Of a DNA stretch of 64,000 bases, positions 42,601-54,600 are shown in pieces. The notes under the pieces were generated by a model. The model was not told where the DNA came from. It worked only from the letters and a program-made list of their open reading frames with translations, and searched no databases. This stretch comes from Brachypterus glaber. Taxonomy: Eukaryota; Arthropoda; Insecta; Coleoptera; Kateretidae. Position numbers and translations under genes: made by a program. The stretch covers positions 3,555,816 to 3,619,815 of the forward strand of contig OY294052.1 of assembly GCA_958510825.1 (NCBI GenBank). Reading direction: 5' to 3'. Position 1 is the stretch's first letter; each line of letters begins with the position of its first letter.

Positions 42601-45600
42601 TAAAAGAATAAAAACATAAAAATAACTATATTTTATTATTGCAACTTGCAGTAGAGGAAATGCGCCTAATTTCGGATGGTTTCCAAATTTCGGATAGTAG
42701 TGTATTTAAGATACTGTCTGCAAAGGTAAACAGAAACCTACTTTTATGTGAAGCCAAAAGTCAAACTAAATCCGTCCTGTAATATGATAACGGTAGAGCT
42801 TCTCCCCTTTAAATGGCAGCACAAATCGTTTATATTGCAAATGGCAGTTTTGTGCTCAGTTGCATTATTATGCTTGTTTATTTTATAAATAATCGTTATA
42901 AAAGTTCGTGATTCTGTCTTGGGTAAGTTATGATGTTAGTTAAGTTGATCCACTATTCATAATTAAGCAATTTGAAAACGTAAACATTCTACAAATTTCT
43001 AATCTAAAAAGCAGAAAGTTGCCTAATTTCGGATAGACCATTTTTGTGCATTTGATTCCCAATTTCGGATATCCGCAAGGTAATTATTATTCAGCATAAC
43101 CAACCATTAATTATTATTTTTATAATGATACAACAAACTAAGATAAACAATTTTGAAAAAACGAAAATTACCTAAGATACTAAGATATTTGAAATTGGGA
43201 ATCTAAAATTATAGTTCCTATAGTATTTCGTAGAAAATCGCTTAATGATTAAATTACGTCTTAAATGTGAAGGAATAATAAGAAACATAAGCAATGGGAT
43301 CCAGATCTACTCTTGAAAAAATTTTTTCGGATATGTCCGAAATTAGGAGCCCTTTTTCGAATGCACAAAAATGCGCTGATTTTTTTTAACCGTGTTTTTT
43401 AGAAAAAATAAACTGTAATAAAATTGCTTTTATAATAAATCATGGTTCGCTATAATAAGTTGTATCTGGTTATATAAAAAAAAATATCAAAAAGTAATAC
43501 CGAGTATTAAATATTGAATACATTGTAAATGGTATCCGAAATTAGGCGACTTTCCTCTATAACCCATAATAATCCCATATTAAATACTAATAATTACCCA
43601 TACCTAATATCCCACCACCTATAATCTATAATACCCGGGTATTTTATTATTTATCAAATTCTACTTTTAAGTGTATACTAAATCAAAGTATTATCTGTAT
43701 AAAAGTAAAATAATAATTTTATAGACAAAAAAAACTAATAAAATTAATTGGTTTTGATTAAATAACTCTCAAGCATTTTTTTAGTTGCAAATGTTATTAT
43801 TGTTGTCATTTTAATACAGCAGAGAAAGCTAAGATTATTAAATCCTTTTTGTTTCATTGTCACTTTATGATCGGAAAAAAGAACCTAACGATAGAAAGGT
43901 GCAAAATGGTTTGCAATTTACAAAACAATACTTTATCGGCTGAGAAAAATCGTAAGTTATCTTTTAACGTTGTTACAGAGCAACCTATAATTATAATTAT
44001 TATTAATGTAAGCTAAGACATAATATCTGCACGGAAAGAAATTAGTGGGCTCTGCGCTATACATTATAAGATATTTGGTAACAGTGGCAAATTATAGTGA
44101 TTTAAGCTATAGATTATAAGGGACACAATAACTAATAATGTTAAAAATTAATTGGAAACGATTATATATATTACAGACACGATTATATTTATTACAGGCA
44201 CTATTATAAATTTACAGAAATTTTATTATATCATAAAAATTATTAGCACGGACAATAATTAAATCTATTTAAGCTATAAATGCCATACTATTTGTTATAT
44301 TTTATTATTCACTAAACAATTAAAGTATTTCATATAAATTTTTACACTGACTGCCATAATTGTAAGAGAAAGCCTTGTATTTATATAATAAGCGATTATA
44401 ATTTGCTTGGTATGTGTGTTATAGCGCTCCTAGCTATAATTTTTTTTTTCCGTGTGGATTTTCATTGTTTTATAATTTTTTACGATACGGTTATTTCGCG
44501 TATTTAACTTAGCCAGTTGTACCAACATAGATTCATTCATTTTTCCAAATCCATTAAATTCGAAGATAGAAGTTGGAAGATCATTTTAAAACATGAGTCA
44601 ACATTATTCCATATGGATGGTTAATAATGTACTTTTGATCGTTCTTTAATTCAGTTAGGATTTTTTAACATGTCAATAAAGGTAATTGCTTAGAAATTCC
44701 AATCGATATACAGTTACGCAGAAATTGCATACTGTGCGGTATACTTATTGAGATATTAAGGACTTAAAAGAAAGTACACCGAAAAACTACCTTGTTTGAA
44801 AATAAGAACGCTAATCCGCATGGGTAATAAATAATAATTGTTTCTGATCGCGTCTGCAATTTGTACAAAAGAGTTCCTTTTTGCAAAGAGTTCCTAAGAG
44901 TTCCTTCGGAGTTCCTCCAGAGTTCTTCAGAGTTCCTCAGAGTTCCTCCTGAGTTCCTTTGGCTTGTACAAAAGATTTCCTCGTGGTCAATCGCTCGGGT
45001 GTATCTTAGATACACTACTATCCGAAATTAGGATACCATCCGAAATTAGGCGTCTTTCTTATACTTACATAAATGAGATTGTCATTATATCTGATGAGTA
45101 GATTTCTAAGTATGCCGGCTTCGTGCAGGTCCCCCAGCCCGATCATGTCCTCCACGCCGTGGATGGACGTGGCGTGCATCGCCTTGATGCGCTTTTCGGG
45201 CGAGAGCCAGTGCTCGCGATCATCGTCATCGCAGACCGCGATCCTGCGACCCTCTGCAGACACCACTCTGGCTCCGATCGCCACATCGAACTCGTTGCCT
45301 GCATTTGGTTCTATCCAAATGTAGTCACCCTGAAAAAAAAAATCGTTTATACCACAGGTTTACTCAGATCTCCACATTTTCTAGTACATTCCTTAAACTA
45401 AGGACACGTGCCTGTCGATATGTCCAAAGCCATATTTTCTTATTTTAAGGCTAGCATTTCTTTAAACTTAAGTCAATGTCCTTGAATGAAAAGCACGGGT
45501 TTTTGAATGAAGATCCGCGCTCCTCATTCAAGGACCTTTGGTTCAAGGTATCCTTTTTTTCTGTGTAAAACTTTTCGTTTTGAATCCAAATCTGCAAAGA

Positions 45601-48600
45601 TTTTTTTTTAGGACTGTTTTCAATATATCGGCACAGAAAGTTTTAAAATAATAATTAAAAAAAAATTGCAAACCTTTTTACTTTTCGTGGTTCCCATATA
45701 TCTTTTTTATGTAAGTTTTGGTTTAAACAAAGTACACTGTAAAAAATAATGTGTACAAATTGTTTAATCTTCTCTTATTTTTTTAAAACTAATAACAATT
45801 TTTATTAACATTATTGATTTTTGTTGTTTTGTTTTCCTAAAGCTTTGCTTTAGGTTTTTGTAAATTTTTCGTTCTTGTTGTGCTCGACCTTGCGAACGGT
45901 AGCATTCATTCAGACATGAATATAGGTTAGCCGCGACCGATGCCAGTCAGTAATTAGCATTCAATCGACCCACTTACGGTGCGTTTCCGCGTTTATTGTA
46001 CTCTCGCACGGAAAATCACACAAAGCTATGAATTTCCTATGAATATATAGTCAAACTGCTCCCCACAATTGCTATCGCGCGCACTAGGATAAAGGTGTAT
46101 CTACAGCATCCCAGAAAAGAAATAAAGATCTAGCTAGCGTAGTAGGGCAGTATAGGTATCTTCATTTAACGCTGATCCTTAATTACAGTTCAATTTTTCG
46201 CATTTAACCCGCAATTTTAAACAAATGATATCAGTATGGTAAAACTTCCATACCTTGCTCGAAAACTATTAAAGTAATGAATTTTTCCCATACCACGTTA
46301 TTGAAAAAAAAATACATGCCTTTGGCTAAAATATAAGCTTTCCTGTTGAAAAACAGGCTTAACGGCTAGTAGACATATAAGATTGAAGATTATGGCATTT
46401 TTCCCGTGTTCAATTAATTGCTATAATAAAAATTGGATGTGTAATTCGTCACTGAACTATACCATTGTATTGTTATTGCATTATAATTATAAAACAAGCG
46501 TCTAAATGAAAGAACCATTGTGATGTTTTCGACGGCCGTGTAGACATACTTGATTTCACACGACATAAAGAATCCAATATCCAAACCATATACTCACACA
46601 TGAATAGTTTGTATGGCGATAACTCGGCTATAACACCAAAAAATATAGTATTACTACATATATATTATGTGGGTAACAACATATCTTTAACAAAAAATAA
46701 ATAAAAGAAAATCAGTTTCCGAGACTAATTAAGGTCCTTAATAAGTGAAAGAAAAAATAAATCAATAAATATGGACGTCATAGCACCGCCATGTTGTTTT
46801 TTGCGAACGGTAGCAAATGTGGTGTAAAATATTCACTTGTTATACAATGTATAATATACATCATTGGAAAGTTTAAAAGAGAATTTAAAGGCAAATCTGA
46901 TTATATAAATTAATATATAGGGTTCCATTTAAAAATCAAGATAACCGGAAGTGATAATTTTTTATATGGATATGCCCAAACGACGGCCTGAATACTTCAA
47001 AAGGACTCTTTTATAGGCATGGAGGTAATTTGTAGGCAATACTTTCGTTGACACCCAGTACAGATAGCCTACCTAAATAAGTATGTGTATTTAGCATACG
47101 ATAGGTATGTGTACCTACCGATTATTTTTTTTTTAACTTTGTTAGGTACTTTATTTTTCAGTAGCCCAGAGAAATACTTCTGGCTTCAAAGGGGTCAACG
47201 TTACTTGATAGTTCTATTTAAATAGCTGGTAAGTTGTTGTATTCCTTATCAGGTGTAAAACGCGTGTATCTTTAGTAGTTACCTACTATGTACTATGTAG
47301 TACATACCTATATTTTATAGTTTATTGTTCACGGGCTACGTTTCCTATAATTAGGAAATAATTAAGAAAGAAATATACTCATTTCACTCCTGATCATGGT
47401 CAGCAAAAGCTAGGTTTACACAATACATAATACGTGGATATTTTACGCTTTATCCACGGCCGTGAAAAAAGGCATTTTACTAATAAAGCTATTCTTATTT
47501 GATATTTACAATTATGGCGAAGGCGCTAGCATTGACACAGATTAAGGTATATTTTAAAGCTTTTTTTTAAAGGTTCCTTACTTCGGTCTGTCGGTCTGCC
47601 CGAAAATGTGTAACCATAATAACTCGAGAAGAGAACGTTTTGGCATCAAATTTGGAACGTAGTAGCTCTCTCGGTTAGAATTGTAGGTCGAGTAAGGGGC
47701 AAAACAAACAAACAAACAAACAAACTAGTGGGTAAAGTAAGATATTGCCCATGAGAAAATTAACCTGCGAGGCGTCAGCCAAGAGGGCAATATCGGTTTA
47801 CCCATGAGTGCCATACAAGGTTTTATCCAATAAATAGCTTAGGAATTCATATTTTTATTAAAAATTTTAATGACATTTACAAGAAAATAATTTGACAAGT
47901 GACAGTTGAGAGGGTAAAATAAATAATTATCCACTCAATAAAGCAAAAGCCATGCGGGGGTTATTATTGAGTTTATCTATTTAAAATAAAGCTGGTAATT
48001 GTCTCATTATCTGTATGTATTGGATAAAGGTTTTTTTTTTCAATTATTCGAAAAATCCGGGAGAAAACGGCTGAAAATGATCGTCAGCTCTAAGAGCAAA
48101 CTGTAAAAATTGATCTAAATTTACAATACACTAGATGAGTCATTTTGAACCCCCCCCCCCTGTATGGTAATTTTTTTCAATGGTAGTTTCCCTTGTCCTC
48201 AGACAAACATTTAAACCCAGTTTGAATACACGTTAGAAGACAAACAACAAAAAAACATCAACAAATATTTCTAAAATACTGTAATATCACATTTTAAATA
48301 TATTTATAATGTAAATCAACATACTCTTGTTACTGTGTAGACCAGCAAAAATCAGTTACATAAAATTCCACAAATTTATAGGGTTTCGTTACAATGTACG
48401 CGTTGTAAGACAAATATGTTATCTCGATGGTATTGATTTGTACTTATTTTCGTAGTCAAGACACACGTTTGCAAAACTGTTATAAATTCCAAGAAATTCC
48501 TCAACGAGAATTGACAATTTATGTCGTGATACAAGTTAACAAGCCGTGAAGCTGTGCATTGCTTCGCATTCTGTACTGTACTCTTGATAATGGATAGTAT

Positions 48601-51600
48601 ATTGCGTTTTTTCGCGATATTTTTTCCCAAAATACGATTTATTTGTACCGCTCGAGCGCACTCTTTATTCTTGAGTTTTTAAGTGGACTTATTATACAGT
48701 GCGGTCCAAAAGTCACCCCCGCCTTTTAACTTTTGAACGAGTAGAGATATCGACTTCAAATTTAGAACTCTTAAATAAGACAACTTAAACTATCTTTTAG
48801 CATATATTTGATATTTTCAGCTCTTAAAATGTGGGCAGGGGGGCATGGGGGGACATTTTTTTAAATGGAAAGGGGGGTCGTGTGATACATCATTTTAAAG
48901 CTTATAAAATTCTCTATTTAAACTAACATTTTTAATTTTTTTAAAAATGTTTTTTAAGGTTTTGATTTTTCAATTTTTTGTGCTAAGAGATTCGATTTTT
49001 TAAGTTTTTTTTTATAAATTTTTATTTATGTTAACTAAAATTAGTTTAAAAGTATAATTAACATTTTTTTATGATGAAATTAGGTATTTTTAAAAAACTA
49101 TTTGTTTTTTTTTAGAGGAATGTTGACATTAATACCCATTTTCAACCCTATTTTAAACCCAATTTTTTTATTTAATTTAAAAATATGGAGTTAAATGGAG
49201 AATTTTATAAGCTTTAAAATGATGTATTACACGACCCCCCTTTCCATTTAAAAAAATGTGCCCCCATGCCCCCCTGCCCACATTTTAAGAGCTGAAAGTA
49301 TTAAACATATGCTAAAAGATAGTTTAAGTTGCCTTATTTAAAAGTTCCAAATTTGAAGTTAAGAGGGGGGGGGGGTGACTTTTGGATCGCTCTGTATATT
49401 TTGGAATGTTTTGCCTTTTATAATTTTTTTAGGAAAATGTTTCTAAAATAACAAACATTTTCCTCCCTTAGAACTTGATTTGCAATTTCCTGAAAATTTC
49501 ATATCGATCGTTTTTGAATCTTGAGTTATCGTACGCAAAAAAAAGTGTTACATTCATAGAAAAAACGGATTCTTTGAACCAAGGACACGTGTCTTTGTAT
49601 ATGTTCAAAGCCATATTCTCTTGTTTCAAGGCTGGCATTTTCTTGAACCAAAGTCAATATCCTTGAATGAAGAGCACGGGTTTTGAAATAAAAATCCGCG
49701 CTCTTTATTCAAGGACATTGAATTTGGTTCAAGAAAATGCCAGCCTTGAAACAAGAGAATATGGCTTTGAACATATCCAAAGACACGTGTCCTTGGTTCA
49801 AGGAATCCGTTTTTTCTATGTTTACTTTGATAATATACATAGACGGTAAATGTCGATTTCAGATTTTCCTATTTTTTTAAGATATCTTAACAGACAGAGA
49901 GATAGACAAATTTAAAATAGGCGAAAAACTACTTGCATTTATTAAAGAAAATTAAAATTGGACATGGAATGCTAAATTTTATTTAAAATTATAATTTATA
50001 AAGTTTAATTTACCCACGTTTAATAATTTACTGGCTATAAAGATAAAGTTAATTACGTTACATCTATTCTAATAAAGATAACAGTTAAAAATTAATAGCA
50101 AAATAAAATTACAATTGTTGGAGAGTGTGAAAACATATTCTTATAAATATTTTTTCCTGCAAATTCGTTTTTAACATTTTATTTAACATGCATGTTAAAG
50201 CATGCAAATTTTAATGAAATTCTATAGAAATGGGTAGTAGGTATGTTTTTGAAATAGCCTAAATAATTTTAAGGCGTAATTCTACATCAGAAAATCTTCT
50301 TAACTAATAAAAAAAACTTCATATGCAGATACCGTCCGAAGTCACCCCAGTTGACGGTACTTCCAAAAATCAAACCTAAGGAAGAACCATTTTTAAGGGC
50401 CAAAGTAGCTTTAAAAGCGATCTTTTGACCTATATAATAGTTAATAATAGAATCTATAATTTATTTCAGGCGTATAAGTAGTATTATTAATTTGAGCCAT
50501 TTCGCCTCCATGATTATTTTAATCGATAAAAAATCTAAAACAGAAAATAAAATTAAAATGTTCTTATCAGGCACACCTATTTCTAGATGCGATGGTAAGG
50601 TATTGCGTTTAAAATAATAGTTAATAATAGTTAGAATATTCGGCGCATAAAACCGTGGGGATACCAAATTTGAGTCTCTGTATACTATGTAGATTTTGCG
50701 CGGTTTTAGCTTACGCAGTAAATTTTTCGCTGCGATGTTTTGCAGTATTAATGAAGATGTGAAGTTTCCTGTTACTTTTTGCACATAGAAAAAATGGATT
50801 CCTTGAACTAAGGACACGTGTCTTTGTATATGTTTAAAGCCATATTCTCTTGTTTCAAGGCTGGCATTCTTACTGCACATTTACATTTTGCGTCATTTTA
50901 ATTAAAATATTTTTGTTAACTTCTCTGTAAATTCTTATTTAATTAAAATCTTAAACGGAAGAGGATGCAGATAATTGTATTAAAATGTTTTATAAATTGA
51001 CATGAAATTAAATCAGAAGATGCCCATAATTTATCTTAAAGTAAAATATACAGCGTGCTCCAAAAGTCATCCCCTCCCTTCGTCTTAAATTTTGAGTTAT
51101 TTGAGATATAAACTTCAAATTTAGAACACGTAAATAACTTTTTAACTCAAATAAGACAAGATAATCTTTTTTTGTCGTATATTTGATATTTCTTCTAAAA
51201 TTTTAGCAGGGAAGTGTGGAAGATTTGTATTTAATAAAAAAGTTTATAGTTTTAAAGCACATTCAATTTTCTATTCGGCTATATTTTTTTAATACGAGAT
51301 AACGTCTATAGTTAATAATATTAACATCAACTCAACAATTATGTATATGAATAAATACATTTTAAAAACAAATCAAGAATCTCACGTGCCACACCTGTCA
51401 ATTATAGGTATATTGATTCTATAAAATTTGCCTAATAGCATCATTAAAACTGGTATTTAGAAAATTCTATAATTCAAAAAACAAAGTTTGTATCTTTGTA
51501 CTACAATAGTATATTAAAGGACAAGTTACATAAGACGCTATTTTGGCGCACGCGTTTATTTCAGACCCCGAAAGAAATATCCAAAATATTTTTTTTTTTG

Positions 51601-54600
51601 TATCATTGTGCACATTTATTTTTATTATTTAAACATTTTTATATCAATAATAAAGTAAAATGTTTGCTGTGGTAGCCTTTAAAATCGCCATTTTTGAAAA
51701 CAAATGAATAATAGTTATTTATGGTACTAGTGGGTAAAGTATATCTTCGTTTACGTTGGTCGGCTACTCATTTACATTCCGATTTGATGATGTCGACTCA
51801 TGCGATTTTTCGTATAACCATAACTTTGCGAAAAAAAAAATCGTAATTGATCTCTTGAACTTAAATTAAGGGGTAAGAGTGGTACTAAATGATATAACTG
51901 GAGAGACAGACCACAAAAAAATTTTGCACCCTGTACATAACCTCAAAAGTAGGAAAAAACGCCGTTTTTCGGGTACATAACCTCAAATATCTCAAAATCC
52001 TGACATGATGGGCCAATTCTGACCTCGGATTCGGATTCTACGCAGCAAATTACTTCGGAAATCATCCTTAGCTTTCCAACAACTAAACCATGTTGACCTG
52101 TGTTATTGTTGAATTTTGTTAAATAGAAATTATAAGCAATGTCATGTCATTGCAATTCAAGGAAAATCAAGTGACGATTATCAATTGTTTATAAAATTAT
52201 CTCCTCCTAGGAGAGAAAAAATGATTATTACTCTAGGTGCAGATAATAAAATTCTGGGATTAAATAAATGATAAATAATGGTACACTGAAAAAAAGAATC
52301 CTTTGCGGTAATAGCATATGAAATTAGGCCAAATGCCTCGCACTCTTGAATACGTCCAAAAGCGCCTTCTCTTATCATGAAAATATAATTCACTTGCCAA
52401 GATCTTTCTGATTCTTTAACTTAAAATTCTTTGATCTTGTGTGAAATGCAAATGGTCTTGTCTCAAAAGAAAAATTCTTGGGCCAAAGTATTTAAAATTA
52501 TTTAATTTTTAACAATCTTAACAAGATAAATGGTTTTTCCTCAAATGCGCCAGGTCCAAGAGAATTTTAAAAATATTTCAAAAGCGACACTTTTCTTGGG
52601 ACAAGATATATACTTTTGTTTGAAGACACATATTTTAAGCTAAAAGAATAACTGCCAAGAGCGTTGACTACTTTGAGCCAAGAACGTCATTTTTTTCAGT
52701 GTACGTTCTAAAGCTAGTAGTGAAAAAAATGAGTAAATCCGTCCGAGAATGAAAGGTATTGCACATCTACAAACGTTTTATTTTTTCATTGAAAGTTGTT
52801 TTAATAAACGGATACCGGAAACATGTAGAAATTCATGGTTTACTGATCGCTGGATGGCTCCTTCTCATTGTTTTTTATGCCGCCATCTTTGTCTGTTTTG
52901 CATTTGCCTCATGGACACACTTCCGGATATAGTGACCGCATTTTGTCTGGTTAGTCATTTTTGTTTATAAATGCTTATATTTTATTCGATCTGTTTTATA
53001 TTTTACATTTACATTTTTGTTTAACCTCGTACTATTCTACTTAATTAAGCATCCCCTAAGTCCAGGACTTATGTGGGCTAGTAGTAGAGGGAACCACCGG
53101 CTTTAATTGACTTTCGAACCAATTTATAGGGAGTGTCCGCTTCACTTACGCCTTCGCCAAATTTCAATTATTAATTAACTGAAAAAGGCAAATCGGCGCC
53201 GGTGAGAATCGAACTCACGCTATTTTGGGTAGTAAACTCATCAAGTACGACGCGGTAGTCCACTACACCAATATAGATTATTACTCCCAATGATTAAAGA
53301 CAGGAATTTTTAAATTAACATTAAAAAAGAATAATTATATATATTTAGGGCCGGCAGTTAAGCGTTTAAAGTTTTGAAATGTTTGATAACAATTTGGTTC
53401 GAAAATACTGACAGGCAGTCAGGCAAAATTAAGAAATATAACCCAGAACTTTTTATACTTCATAACCAACGAACTAATAACTCTTCTAGATTACGCATAC
53501 CGTTAAAATAAAGTATCGCCAACATCTCGGTTTGTTTGTAAACAAATAGTAGGTATATTCAGACCTAAACAATAACAGTTACCAGTAACTGGTGTGGTGT
53601 CTCTGTTAGAACAGAGCTGTGCGAGAAAGACAGACAAATGTATATCTTGGCTACGTTTTTGTCAGTTTTTACAAATGAAATGCCTATTCTAGAGAGAAGA
53701 GTTATTAGTTCGTTGCTTACAACCAACGAACTAACAACTCTTTTCTCTAGAATACGCAACATCTCGGTTTGTTTGTAAAAAAATAGTAGGTATATTCAGG
53801 CCTGAACAATAACAATTACCAGTAACTGTTATTGTTGTCTCTGTTAGAACAAAGCTGTGCAAGTAATACAGACAAATGTATATGTTGGCTACGTTTTTTT
53901 TTAGTTTTTACAAATGTTATTAGTTCGTTGTACATAACCATTAAAAAAAAACTAGTTGTAGTTTGTACCTCGGTTTGTACAGTAATAAACCAATTATAAT
54001 TATTAATATTTAAATATTTTGCAGCTGTCTTACCATTATAAAAATAATAATATTGTTTAATGGAACATTACAATTATTTTCTATTTACCTTTTGCGGGCC
54101 CTCCTTTGACAATTTTGCGGGCCCCTCGAGGACGTATGTCGGACTGGGCCGTATGTACCCAGTCCGCAACGGCCCCCACCGAAAACAAAAAAGATTTGAA
54201 TCATTCTTGTCAACGATCGTTGATGATGAATTCAATATATTATGAAATTTCATTAATTAAATAAATTTAACATTATTAATAACTTTTTTTAATGGTAATA
54301 ATAATAATCATAATACACACAGAAAAATATCCCTTAAATCAAGAATATGGTGATTTGTATATAACGAAGAGATTATGTTCTTCTTTTATGCATATCATAT
54401 TCTTCTCTTTTCATATTTGAGAATATATTCTCCTTTCAAGCATACCATATTCTTATACTCTTATATTTAAATCAAAATTTTGCTTTAAAGGAGCATAGTT
54501 ATATCCCAATCACACATTTTTGATTTAAGACAATATTTTTTTCTGTGTAATAATAATAATTATTGTTATAGTTTAATATAAGGAGGTTTTTTGGAGTCGC

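Noticed and set aside
44764..45015. 83-codon minus frame with [12 protein letters not shown] repeats
   Set aside because: It is the translated GAGTTCCT minisatellite with flanking sequence.
45123..45401. 92-codon plus frame over crinkled exon 2
   Set aside because: Antisense shadow of the myosin head exon.
53179..53272. A standalone tRNA gene on the minus strand
   Set aside because: The B-box-like and A-box-like parts belong to a longer element repeated at 61187-61438, and no full cloverleaf could be drawn; treated as a SINE head.
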